A DNA stretch of 64,000 nt from Dugong dugon (Eukaryota > Chordata > Mammalia > Sirenia > Dugongidae): assembly GCA_030035585.1 (NCBI GenBank), contig CM057473.1:5878501-5942500 (forward strand), given 5' to 3'. The translations under genes were made by a program, and so were the position numbers. The notes beneath the pieces were generated by a model. That model saw only the letters and a list, made by a program, of their open reading frames with translations, made no database searches and had not been told where the DNA came from. Positions within the stretch are counted from its first letter, which is position 1, and the number at the start of each line of letters is the position of its first letter. Positions 49,211 through 59,980 of this stretch are shown here, piece after piece.

Positions 49211-49587
49211 TGGGTTTGGAACCAAATAATTTAGACATTCTTAATTCCAAATAAATGTATATCTCCCTTAATGTAGAGAATTTTCTGTTTAATGTGACAT
49301 CCATTGGTGTACTAGAACTAGCTCATAATGGCTCACAAGAGCCAATTCTGAGCATCTATTTCCAATTCTGGGTTCAGTGGTAGATTGAAAGAGGCCATGG
49401 TGGGAGTATTTACACAGAGGAAATCATCAAATGCTAAAAATCAGGGATTTTTTAGAATGGTTTTTTTTTTTTGCCATTACATCACTGGTGACGTCTATTC
49501 TGTATTCAGGACAGTATAGATTTATTAGGAATCTTCACTGTGTCTGAAGAAGATAATGATTGTGTGTGTATGTGTTTCATTTATCCC

Positions 49588-49897
49588 ATTGTTGTTGCTG
49601 TTGGCTGAATGAAATACTGCCCAGTCCTGTACCATACCCATAATCTGTTGTGGACTGGACCATTTTTGATCCACAAGGTTTTCATTTGCTGATTTTTGAA
49701 AGTAGAATACCAGATTTTTCCTCCTAGTCTATCTTAGTGTGGAAGCTTTGCTAAAATCAATTTAGCATCATAGCGCAGCCAAAGCCTCCACTACCAGACA
49801 GGTGGTGGCTGTGAATAAGGTGCATTGGTCAGGAATCAAAGCCAGGTCTCATGCATAGAAGGTGACATTTCTACCACTGAACTGCCACGGCCGCCTT
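49588..49897 (-). mobile_element. AfroSINE-related element, old
   Basis: TTGTTGCTGTTGGCTGAATG, GAACTGCCACGGCCGCC; same subtype as 8796-9033. Confidence 0.65.
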
Positions 49898-50889
49898 ATT
49901 TACCGGATAACTATTTTTCTTAATTGTGCAAGATAAAGGTGACTTCCACATCTTTTCCTGTCTCTAGAGTGCCTCAGTGGCAAACGTGTTTTTAGAAGTC
50001 AAGTTTGTATGACCCTAGAGTGTCTTCTCTTTAGAGACAGAGAACTTGAGCATTCTCTGTGTTCTCTTTGTTGATTATTTTAGCACTGTAACAAGTATTA
50101 GTTCATTTTTTAGATTGGACCTTTGTTTTCTTCTTACTTACAGACATAGATTTGGAGTGAATTCTTCTTTCTCTTGTTCTGGATGGCTACTGGTATTAGT
50201 TCCTCAGACTGACAATGTGAGTTATTAAGTGGAAGCATGAAGGCTTTGAGGATCAGTAATTCTAGAGAAGTTAGTATGACTGGTAATAAAATTATAAAAT
50301 TCTGCTAGAAGTGGAACAATATTTGGATAGAATGAAAATAACTTTGCTTTCAAATAATTTAGATTTATACTGTTGGTTATATCTCTAAATTAAAATATTT
50401 TATACAATATTATTTGTTAATGTTTTGATCTAATTATTCCACATCTATTCAGTATAAATACCAAGAATCATCTCAAAAACTGCCTCATGAACAGGTGAAA
50501 GACCATTTCAAATTAGGTTACTATGAACATTCTAAAACTGTGCTTGGGGCGAAGGTATTTATTTACCACAGGGTTTTCAGTTCTTTAAAGCAAATTTTCA
50601 ATTGTAAACTGCTATTTAAACCAATACCCTAATTTTTCTAATTATTTCCATTTTTTTTCTCCAAGTGATTATGAGGTGAGTAGATGCCATTTGAAGGGGA
50701 GTTCAGCATAGATATTGAACCACTTATGAAGGGATTAAACATTTTAAATATAGTAAGAGGGAAATCACAGAAGGTGATATTGTTTAGCTCTGACCTAGTA
50801 ATTAAATAATAGTTATGTATATCATGTTTAAATAGGAAATAATACGCAATTATGTGGGTTTTTTTTCTCTTTTTAATTACATATATATA

Positions 50890-51037
50890 TGTGAGCTTGG
50901 CTACTAACCAAAAGGTAGGAAGTTCGAATCTACCAGTTGCTCCTTGGAAACCCTATGGGGGCAGTTCTACTGTGTCCTATAGGGTTGCTATGAGTTGGAA
51001 TCAACTTGACTGCAATGGGTCTGGTTTTTGTTTTTAT
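50890..51037 (+). mobile_element. AfroSINE between (TA)n tracts
   Basis: GAGCTTGGCTACTAACCAAA to GGAATCAACTTGACTGCAAT. A TA-rich tract precedes it and a TA/CA microsatellite follows (51038-51100). Confidence 0.88.
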
Positions 51038-51049
51038 ATACATACATAC

Positions 51050-51086
<37 letters not shown>

Positions 51087-51518
51087 TACACACACACATA
51101 CATATTTTCTGTATTTTTCATAATGAACCTTATGTCTATTGTTCCTTGGTCATTCCTTTTATTACAGCCTTACTTCCAACCGTTTTCATCAAATTCCAAG
51201 AGAATTGCTATAGCCACAGAACTGTCTCCCATTTTCAAGATCTTCTTACACAATCCATCCCGATTATGAACAAGTAATTCTGAAATATCACTTCTGTCTT
51301 TTCACTGCCTGTTCCATACAAACAGCCTAAAAATCAATCAAGTCTCCCTGATCTGTACCCAGTGTCTTCACAACCTTCAATTACTTCCTTGATAAACCCT
51401 CTGTACATCACCATTTCTCTGTTCCTTGAGACACATCTTACTTGTTCTTGATTCTGTACATTGCCTCACGCTGGAGATTTCTCGTCTTCTTTTTCTGCTG
51501 AATATCTCCTTCAACATC

Positions 51519-52041
51519 TGTCATGGATTGAATTGTGTCCCCCAAAAACATGTGTATCAATTTGGCAAGGCCACGATTCCCAGTGTTGTGTGATTGTCCA
51601 CCATTTTGTCATCTGATATGATTTTCCTATGTGTTGTAAATCCTACCTCTATGATGTTAATGAGGTGGGATAGGTGGCAGTTACGTTAATGAGGCAGGAC
51701 TTAATCTATAAGATTGGACTGCGTCTTGAGCCAATCTCTTTTGAGACATAAAAGAGAGAGGTGAGCAGAGAGATGGGGGGACCTCATACCAGCAAGAAAG
51801 CAGCCCTGGAAGCACAGAGCATCCTTTAGACCCGGGTTCCTGCACGGAGAAGCTCCTAGTCCAGGGGAAGATTGATGAGAAGGACCTTCCTCCAGAGCCA
51901 ACAGAGAGAGAAAGCCTTCCCCTGGAGCTGATGCCCTGTATTTGGACTTCTAGCCTACTAGACTGTGAGAAAATAAACTTCTCTTTGTTAAAGCCATCCA
52001 CTTGTGGTGTTTCTATTATAGCAGCACTAGATAACTAAGAC
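51519..52041 (+). mobile_element. MaLR-type solo LTR
   Basis: TGTCATGGATTGAATTGTGT (MLT1-like start) to AGATAACTAAGAC; contains AAAATAAACTTCTC as an LTR polyadenylation site. Confidence 0.7.
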
Positions 52042-52133
52042 TACCTAACCAAACTTCATTTTTTAAGAAGTTATTCATAAGTCAACATAATTCACTCCAA
52101 TCTTAAGTTGTTTTGGAAATAAGTGTTACTATT

Positions 52134-52320
52134 GATGGTTAAGCACTTGACAGCTAGCCAAAAGCTTGCCGGCTTGAACCCACTCAGAGGTGCCTTGGAA
52201 GACAGATTTGGCAATCTGCTTCTGAAAGGACACAGCCTTGCAAAAGCTATGGAACAGTTCTACTTTGCACACATGGAGTCACCATGAGCTGGAATCGACT
52301 TGCTGGCAGCTAAGAACAAC
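52134..52320 (+). mobile_element. AfroSINE, long subtype
   Basis: GATGGTTAAGCACTTGACAG to CTTGCTGGCAGCTAAGAACA. Confidence 0.85.
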
Positions 52321-52759
52321 AAATCCCTTACCTTACCATTATTGAACTGCTTTGATGATTCATACACCCTAATATATGAACATACATTTCCCACACAGAA
52401 ACGCATGCACACACACAATGACAAAAATGAGTTTTTAAGGCCAGCTGTAGATCCTTTATGTATTTCTAACCTACCATCTTGATGATCAAATGTATAGCAA
52501 AATGTATTTCACATTACATATATTCAATGTGAGTGTATGGTTTGGTTGATAAATTTGATCTAAATTTAAAAAGATTGATCTAAATCATCATCCTTTTGCT
52601 TTGGAACAGAATATGAAGTGTTCCATATGATATAGCTGTTATTTCCTCTATAACATTTTAAGATATTTATAAGAGGGTTTCTAAAACCAATACATAAAAA
52701 ACAATATACATACAGTATTTTTGCAATGTATTATGTTAAGCCTCATCCATATAAAGACA

Positions 52760-52931
52760 GGAGCCCTGATGGTATAATGGTTAAGTGCTAAGGCTGCTGA
52801 CCAAAAGGTCAGCAGTTTAAATTCATCAGTAGCTCCTTGGAAGCTCTTTGGGGCAGTTCTACTCTGTCCTATAGTGTCTCTATGAGTCAGAATCAACTAG
52901 ACAAAAGTGGGGTTTTTTGTTTTTGTTTTGT
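52760..52931 (+). mobile_element. AfroSINE
   Basis: GGAGCCCTGATGGTATAATG to GTCAGAATCAACTAGACAAA. Confidence 0.9.
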
Positions 52932-54019
52932 ATATATAAAGACAAGGTCTAGGTCTTCAAACTGTTTATAAACAAACCGGATTATGTGGCAGACATGGAG
53001 GTTCACCTCTCAGATCTCCGTTCAGAAAGGACTCGCTGCCCAAGAGTGTGAGGAGATGTTAGTATCGTCCAGATTCACCTCAGCACTTGAGCCAAGGCCA
53101 CTCTATTCATAGGGTGGCTGCCAGCTAAAGGTTGAGCACAACATTTCTGCTCAACAAGGATCTTCTCTAAAGACAATCTTTGCTTCATAGCTGCTGTTGG
53201 GTTGGCAGAGAATTTTTGGAGTTAGCATTGTGGTCTGATGGTTCCCCTGCCCAATCCTGTTTATTCCCTTTTCTTTTCACACGAGTTGCTCCCAGCTCCT
53301 ACCTCCGTCTCTCAGCCTGATTCTCAAGGAGAACCCAATTGTTATATAAGAGTAGAATTAAAAAAAAAAAAAAAAAAAAAGAATAAAAATAAAGGGAATT
53401 GACCACTAGGTAGCAGTATGGAAAGACTAAAGAATACATAACAGTAGTAGGCAGTTAGAAGGTTGTGGACTACCAGGGGTGAAAAATGGTATAAGAAGCA
53501 TATATATATGTATATATGCGTGTGTGTGTGTGTGTCTACACCATAAACAAATAAGTAGGTTTGTGAGAAAGTAAGGATGCCAACTACAGGTTTCATGAAA
53601 CGTCAGGACACCTTATCTGGGCAAGAGGAATATTCTTTGTAAGGGAATAATAGGAAGAAAATTTGTGCTACATCATGTAGGACATGCATATCATCTTAAT
53701 AGAAATTGATATTTAAGAATAAAAGTGCTTAAAAGTTTATGAGTCAGAATATCCAACAAGATGAATGATAAAACTTTGTCCACAGTTTTCTAAATAAATG
53801 GTGTCTTTGCCACTTAATTTATTATAAAAACTCTTGATATTTTCCATGATTATTATACCAGTTTATTGAATAATGAAAAGCAGGAAAACATGACATTTGG
53901 AAAACATAAAAACTATGTCCAAGACAAAGAAAAGAAACTATTATTTAACAATATTAAAAAAAAAAAAACCTCAGGAAAAGGCAAGAATTGTCACCTAGTA
54001 AACGAGAGCTTGGAGATTC

Positions 54020-54341
54020 AATTTAAATGTAGAAATACATGAAAAAAATCACCTCTGAAGATATGAACGTAACTATTCGAAACAAATATTTACTGTGAGT
54101 TATAAAATTAAGCTAAACTGAAAGGAAAAATGTCTTCATTCGTCTTTGAACTATGCTTCATAAAAAGGTTGACTTAATAGTGTTATTTTTCACCAAAGAT
54201 GGATTTTCAGAGAATAAAGGTTGTGTGTTGTGGTTGGCTACACCTTCACAGAGGGAGTATAAAAGTCCCACTTCAGACAGTGATATTCATTCTCAGGAAA
54301 CTTACCTTTCACGTCAAACCAAATCCTCAAACCCTGACACC
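54020..54341 (+). repeat. Duplicated upstream/promoter block, copy 1
   Basis: Aligns by eye with 59025-59344: TTTTTCACCAAAGATGGATT, the TATA region, ATTCATTCTC-GGAAACT and CAAACCAAATCCTC occur in the same order and spacing. Includes the CTCTGAAG block at 54053. Confidence 0.85.
54258..54265 (+). promoter_or_regulatory. TATA box of the 54342 KRTAP gene
   Basis: TATAAAAG, 84 bp before the start, preceded by GTGGTTGGCTACACCTTCAC. Confidence 0.85.
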
Positions 54342-54512
54342 ATGAGCTACTACAGCAACTACTACGGTGGCCTTGGCTATGGCTTTGGTGGCTTTGGTGG
54401 CCAAGGCTATGACTATGGTTCCAGCTATGGTCTTGGGGGCTTTGGTGGTTATGGCTGTGGCTGCTTCCATCCCTCTGTCTACAGAAGATACTGGTCCTCT
54501 GGATTTTATTGA
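54342..54512 (+). CDS. KRTAP20-like: KRTAP20-1-like high-glycine/tyrosine keratin-associated protein
   Basis: Complete 56-residue single-exon gene. It starts [20 protein letters not shown] and ends [18 protein letters not shown], with a short [19 protein letters not shown] middle. Human KRTAP20-1, as I recall it, has the same length and the same SNYYGG opening and YWS-GFY end, so this is the best orthologue candidate here. The start is in ACACCATGAGC, 84 bp after TATAAAAG (54258). An in-frame ATG at 54153 lies before the TATA box and is ignored. AATAAA follows at 54648. The product should be a hair cortex matrix protein. About 320 bp of upstream sequence is shared with the 59345 copy, so the two arose by local duplication. 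Confidence 0.9.
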   Translation: MSYYSNYYGGLGYGFGGFGGQGYDYGSSYGLGGFGGYGCGCFHPSVYRRYWSSGFY

Positions 54513-54647
54513 AAACATTGTCCACCCTCAGAGATCTCTTCTTGATCCAGAATTCATCACGCAAGCTAGCTATACTCACTCATGCTGTGTTATTAATATG
54601 CATCTTTCTTCTTTATCCTTTCTTTGCTATTTCTTGACGTATTTGCA

Positions 54648-54653
54648 AATAAA
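54648..54653 (+). terminator. Polyadenylation signal of the 54342 gene
   Basis: GCAAATAAATC about 135 bp after the stop, followed by TTTTCTGTGAC. Confidence 0.65.
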
Positions 54654-54939
54654 TCTTTTCTGTGACTAAACATTGTCTCATTGATTTTTTTAAGCTAAAT
54701 GCACTATTGAATTATAAGTTTTGTCGTATCTGAGTTGTATATTTCTCTGAAGCCTATTTTTCCTACAGAATTATCTACTGTCTTAGAATTAATCTTATAA
54801 CATTTTAGCCAATAGCTCCTTCATTTTACATGGTATCTGATCGGGTGATGCTCCCTTTTTTTTTACTTTAATACCATTTGGAAAGAAGTCTATTTAGACG
54901 TCCTTAATTCTTATGACTACTGCCCACAAGTAGTTTGTT

Positions 54940-55285
54940 GTACTGTGATGGCTTGCATACCAGCAGGTCACCCATGATGGACAGGTTTCAGAAGCGCTTC
55001 CAGACTAAGACAGGCCAGGAAGAAAGACCTGGCAATCTACTTCTGAAAATTAGTCAATGAAAACCTGATGGATCAAAACAAAACATTGTCCAACTCATTT
55101 CTTTGGACACGTCATCAGGAGTGCCAATGAGGGTGGGGGAGACCCTTAGTGAGGTGATTTGGCACAACAGCCCAGTGATGAACCTGGACACACTGGTGAC
55201 CATGAGAATGACGCAGGACTAGGCAATGTTTTCTTCTTTTGCACATAACTAACGTCACCATGAGTTGGAGTCGGCTTGATGGGAA
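54940..55285 (+). mobile_element. RTE-derived element with internal deletion
   Basis: The 5' part matches the leader of the 28.7 kb element (GTGATGGCTTGCATACCAGC, TTTCAGAAGCGCTTCCAGAC); the 3' part matches its tail (GAGACCCTTAGTGAGG, CACCATGAGTTGGAGTCGGC). A SINE-like fusion of the two ends. Confidence 0.65.
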
Positions 55286-55289
55286 TTCT

Positions 55290-55352
55290 ATCCATCCATC
55301 CAACCATCTATTTATCTGTCTGTCTATCTATCATATATCTATCCATCTATCT
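55290..55352. repeat. (ATCT)n-like microsatellite
   Basis: TCCATCCATCC then TCTGTCTATCTATC repeats. Confidence 0.8.
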
Positions 55353-55979
55353 ATCAATTCTTATGAAGATATAGACACTTCACTCACAAAATTATTAGTT
55401 TAATGTAACATCTATTCTAACCTCACTTTATCAGGAGGAGCATTATTTTTTAACATAGTCCATGACAACTGTTACTACTTTTTATGACCTTTACAACATA
55501 GACATGTCCATGGCTTAGTGCTTCGTCTTCAGTGTGCTCCTTTTCCTGGGACTTCCTTAGAAAACAATGACAAAAGTACATACAGTACACCCCACCCCAC
55601 CAGCTTCTATTTCTATAAAAGAAGTAGAGGATCTGGGGATTTTTTTTCATGTATTTACTACTTCTTCACTATTTTAAAACATATATCATTTAACTTTTCA
55701 GGTTTAATACTACTTTTCTTATATTTATATATATATGAAAGTTGATTTTGAATCATGGTTTCTATACTTTTTCCAAGTAAGGTGGAATACTGGTATTTAT
55801 TCCTCATTTAAACCTTTCAAGAGATTAGGAACAAACAAATATTATATTTTGCCACGAGGACTATGGGACTCAAAGAACATGAAGAGATATATCATATATA
55901 GAACTGTACTCCATGTGCACTTTGCAAAACTATTAGGATTTAAACAAATTAAAGAAAGACATAACCAAAGAAGATAATA

Positions 55980-56143
55980 AAACCAAACCAAACCCATCGC
56001 TGTTGAGTCGATTCCAACTCATAGCAACCAGATAAGACAGAGCAGAACTGCCCTATAGGGTTTCCAAGGAGCGCCTGGTAGATTCAAACTGCTGACCTTT
56101 TGATTAGCGGCCAAGCTCTTAACCACTGTACCACCAGGGTTCC
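55980..56143 (-). mobile_element. AfroSINE
   Basis: AACCCATCGCTGTTGAGTCG to CACTGTACCACCAGGGTTCC. Confidence 0.9.
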
Positions 56144-56261
56144 ATAGAATGTGCATTATCTTGGGGAGGAAGAAGAGATGATTATCCATAGAACAAAAAA
56201 GAAATTGGAAATTATATAAATAAATTCCTCAGGTCAGTGTTGGATTATTAGAGTAAATATA

Positions 56262-56461
56262 AACCAGTTGACATCAAGTCGATTCCGATTCATGGTGAAC
56301 CATGCTGTGTCAGAGTAGAACCGTGCTCCATAGGGTTTTCAATGGCTGACATTTTAGAAATCGATCACCAGGCCTTTCTTCCAAACCACCTCTGGGTGAC
56401 CTCAAACCTCCAAACTTTCGGTTAGCATCAGAGCACATTAACTGTTTTCTCCACCCAGGGA
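56262..56461 (-). mobile_element. AfroSINE, long subtype
   Basis: AACCAGTTGACATCAAGTCG to the CACCCAGGGA head. Confidence 0.85.
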
Positions 56462-56825
56462 TTCCAAATATCCTTAAGTAATATGTAAAATGATATTTAC
56501 TACCTTTTGCAGTAATTTTTAAATAGTGGAACAGGAAAAATAAGTTTAAGAGAAAAGGGTGCTGCAGTAACCCCGACACGTAGCAAGGCAGTCCCAACTC
56601 AGACTCGGTGACAGATTTGGTGTTTGGAATAGAGACAAAGGTGATAATTTCAAGGATGCGAGAAGATGGCTCACATGAGTGAGAGGAAGATGAATTCAAC
56701 GGGAGTCCACGTCTCCAGGGTTAATGACCCGAAGAAAGTTGCTACTATGGATCATACAGAGTGAAGAGGTATACATTTCAGTAGAAAATCAATGAAAATT
56801 TGACCTCAGACTATTTACACCTAGC

Positions 56826-57000
56826 AGGAGCCCTAGTGGCCCAGTGGTTAAAGTGATCGACTGCTAACCTAAAGGCTGGCAGTTTGAAACCAGCAGCGGC
56901 TCCATGGGAGAAAGATGTGGCAGTCTGCTCTCGTAGAGATTTACAGCCTTGGAACCCTATGAGTTGCTATGAGTCGGAATCAACTTGATGGCAGTGGGGA
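56826..57000 (+). mobile_element. AfroSINE
   Basis: GGAGCCCTAGTGGCCCAGTG to GGAATCAACTTGATGGCAGT. Confidence 0.9.
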
Positions 57001-58297
57001 TTTACATGTAAACTAACACTTTAATTGCCAAATGAAAAATATCTTACTGGTAGAATATCATTCGTTAGATGTTTTTTATGTAATTATGTTTATATGTATT
57101 TTCTACTTCTATATTAATTGTAGAAACTAAGAAACATCTCAAAATGTGCCTTCAGCACAGCTACAAATCCTAAATTCAGGTTAAACAGTCCATGTGACTT
57201 CCCAAAATTGATTTTAGCAGCAAAATATTTATTTTTATTATTATTATTACTTTTCAGTTGCCTTTGATGTGTTCTCTTTCTTGTTTTTAAGTATGCTTCC
57301 CTTCCAAGGGCTTACCGACTGATTAGAAATCTGAAGAAATGGATTTCATCATAGTTATTCAAACTTAGGCATTTTAAAGAACAGTAATGAGAAATCTTAG
57401 GACCTGATGCTGTTTATTGTATTTTTTAAAAAAATAAAGTTACCTTAAAGAAGCATAACATTATATTTAAACATGGAACTAATACACACAGCTTGTTTTA
57501 TACTTGTCTCTAAAAATCTGCACAATTACTATTGATTTTTCATAATGTATTTTAAACTCATCCTTTCCAGCCCATTCTTCTTATTGCATTCTATAACAGG
57601 ACATTGTAAACACCTCCCAAGTGGTCCCTCTGCATTCAAGAATTTTCCGTACAGTTCATACTGCACAGAAAATATGTATTTTCTAAAACATCATTTCTCT
57701 GAGGCCACTTCCCTGAACAAAAACATAGACTAATTTATGGCTTGTCCTGGTCTTAAATCAGTTTACTTCCCAGCTGTCAGTTAGGCTGGATTTAAATGCC
57801 TTTCCCCAAGCACAGTGTTTTGCTCACTGAGGACACGTTTTGTTTACTTTTGTCTCTGATCATGAGCTCAAACCATTGTCCCTTGCTGGCACCTCTTCCT
57901 CTTTCCTGATTTTATTAGAATCTCGATGCTTCTCCCAAGATGCAGCACATTTGACACCTTCCCCAGGATTCTTTCAGGGGACGGGCTGTAATTGTTAACT
58001 CCTCTAAACCACTCTCGAGATCAGTGTCACGATTCATTATTCAGTCTTCTGATATACTGCTGTATGCCATTAACAAAAGACACACGCATTCAAACACACG
58101 CAATGTCTCTCTCCCACACACACACACACGTTTGTGAATATAACTAAATGATAGGATTTAAAGTCCATGGAGTGGTCCTTCCCAAAGGCCCATCGTGGTA
58201 CATTTCTCATAATAAAGTTTTAATGTGAATTTTCTGCTGAAATATGTTGAAATAGAAAGCATTTTTCATGTATAAAATGAATATATACATACATATG

Positions 58298-58336
<39 letters not shown>

Positions 58337-59020
58337 ATTTTAAAGGTATATAAAAAAGCTTTCAAAAATTTAAATTGGTATTTCAGGAACAGAAAGTTTT
58401 AAAAAATCAACAAATATGTATTTTGTTTACTTTTATAAGGTATTACATTAGACTTCAAGGATATAAATAGACTGTACGCCTTCAAAGTATTTTTAAGCCA
58501 GTTCCAGTAAGCACTTAACAAATGAAAAACTAATTCTGCAAGCCGTTAGTAGGTGTGTGTGGAATGGGATTGTTAAAGGAGGCTGTAAGGAGAAAAAGAA
58601 TTAGCGACTTCAAGGTGATCAAGAATGTCTGAGAAAAAGCTTAGAGTGAGAAGGTCAATTGAAGTTTAAAACAACAATTTGAGAGGATGCATCTAGATTG
58701 AACGAATGTTCCACATAAGGTTGCAGTAGGAAAAAAGAATTGGAACAGTAGCCTTAGGTTATTTTACGACATGACTTACGACATTATGAACTATGAAGGT
58801 TGTAATGCAATGTACCAGCAAGGAAGAAAGAATGAAAAATTGAATTGAAAAAAATTGAGTGAAAACACTGCATCTCATACTTTCAGATTAATTTCTCTTA
58901 TTGGAGATTATTTACTAATATTTACACTACTTCAGTTATAACACCCTGAGGCAAAATTTAAGGATTTATCATTTACAGTGCTAGAAGTCTCAGGCTATCA
59001 GAAGCAAGAGAATCTCATTA
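57001..59020. other. Intergenic, no gene
   Basis: AT-rich with microsatellites at 58112-58130 and 58280-58335; a LINE-2-like C/T-rich part at about 57550-58060. Confidence 0.5.
58280..58335. repeat. (TA)n microsatellite
   Basis: TACATACATATGTATG followed by a long TATATA run; a CACACA tract lies at 58112-58130. Confidence 0.9.
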
Positions 59021-59024
59021 TTAA

Positions 59025-59344
59025 GAAGTAGATGTAGAAATATATGAAAACATTAGCTTTGAAGGTGTGAAAATAGCTATTTAATACAAAGCTTGGCTCT
59101 GGGGAATGAAAGTAAAACTAAATTTAAAGCAAAAATGTCTCCTGCTTATTTGGAACTGACTTTAATAAGAAAGTCACGATTTAATAGCACTGTTTTTCAC
59201 CAAAGATGGATTTTCAAAGAGAATGATGCTTGTATGTTATGGTTTGCCACACCCTCAGGGTATAAAAGTCCAAACGCAGATGTTGATATTCATTCTCCGG
59301 AAACTCACCTTCGACATCAAACCAAATCCTCTGACCCTGACACC
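59025..59344 (+). repeat. Duplicated upstream/promoter block, copy 2
   Basis: Partner of 54020-54341; includes GCTTTGAAGG at 59056, 289 bp before the ATG. Confidence 0.85.
59261..59268 (+). promoter_or_regulatory. TATA box of the 59345 KRTAP copy
   Basis: TATAAAAG, 84 bp before the start, with TGGTTTGCCACACCC (CACACCC 59248-59254) 13 bp before it. Confidence 0.85.
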
Positions 59345-59980
59345 ATGAGCTACTATGACAGCAGCTACTATGGTGGCCTTGGCTATGGCCTTGGTGGCTT
59401 TGGTGGCCTGGGCTATAGCTATGGTTCCACTCTGGTCTTGGTGGCTTTGGTGGCCTGGGCTATGTCTATGGTTCCACTCTGGCCTTGGTGGCTTTGGTGG
59501 CCTGGGCTATGTCTATGGTTCCACTCTGGTCTTGGTGGCTTTGGTGGCCTGGGCTATGTCTATGGTTCCACTCTGGTCTTGGTGGCTTTGGTGGCCTGGG
59601 CTATGTCTATGGTTCCACTCTGGCCTTGGTGGCTTTGGTGGCCTGGGCTATGTCTATGGTTCCACTCTGGTCTTGGTGGCTTTGGTGGCCTGGGCTATAG
59701 CTATGGTTCCACTCTGGTCCTGGTGGCTTTGGTGGCCTGGGCTATAGCTATGGTTCCAGCTCTGGTCTTGGTGGCTTTGGTGGCCTGGGCTATGTCTATG
59801 GTCCCAGCTTTGGTCTTGGTGGCTTTGGTGGCCAAGGCTATGACTGCGGTTCCAGCTATGGTCTTGGGGGCTTTGGTGGTTATGGCTGTGGCAGCTTCCG
59901 TCCCTCTGTCTATGGAAGGCACTGGTCTTCTAAGTTCTTCTAATTTTTGTTCATATAACTCACTTAACATTTTTGTATAA
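59345..59980 (+). CDS. KRTAP20-like: KRTAP20-like gene with frame-rotating 47-bp repeat array; coding status uncertain
   Basis: The start (ACACCATGAGC), leader and TATA box are intact. Residues 1-28 read [20 protein letters not shown] and GLGYSYGS, clearly KRTAP20-like. From 59423 follow seven 47-bp units, each lacking one base of the family's 48-bp unit (TCCACTCTGG instead of TCCAGCTCTGG). Every unit shifts the frame, so the open frame cycles through a normal Gly/Tyr segment, a Val/Leu/Ala segment ([10 protein letters not shown]) and a Trp-rich segment ([16 protein letters not shown]). No stop occurs in any of the three frames, so a 211-residue protein is open, ending at TAA 59978-59980. The ancestral end, RPSVYGRHWSSKFF and TAA (59941-59943), is read only if the net shift is a multiple of three. 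Either a pseudogene, an assembly error, or a truly odd protein. Transcription looks possible: TATA at 59261, AATAAA at 60203. Confidence 0.55.
   Translation: MSYYDSSYYGGLGYGLGGFGGLGYSYGSTLVLVALVAWAMSMVPLWPWWLWWPGLCLWFHSGLGGFGGLGYVYGSTLVLVALVAWAMSMVPLWPWWLWWPGLCLWFHSGLGGFGGLGYSYGSTLVLVALVAWAIAMVPALVLVALVAWAMSMVPALVLVALVAKAMTAVPAMVLGALVVMAVAASVPLSMEGTGLLSSSNFCSYNSLNIFV
59423..59895 (+). repeat. Array of seven 47-bp and three 48-bp coding units
   Basis: GGTTCCACTCTGG begins at 59423, 59470, 59517, 59564, 59611, 59658 and 59705 (47 bp apart). Units of 48 bp with the missing base present begin at 59752, 59800 and 59848. The first unit is 78 bp after the ATG, the same offset as the array in the 47622 gene. 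Confidence 0.96.

Larger units (their letters stand above)
49211..53980. other. Intergenic between the 47622 and 54342 genes
   Basis: SINEs, an LTR, microsatellites (53496-53534 TA/TG) and an A-run at 53359-53380. 49898-50889 and 52932-53350 have nothing I can name. Confidence 0.55.

Noticed and set aside
51681..52001. 106-codon minus-strand frame
   Set aside because: Lies inside the solo LTR 51519-52041; the same family gives similar frames at 1864 and 35515.
54153..54341. In-frame N-terminal extension of the 54342 gene
   Set aside because: It covers the promoter and leader; the same is true of the extension at 59093-59344.
56310..56699. 129-codon minus-strand frame
   Set aside because: Half lies in a SINE (56262-56461); no support as a gene.
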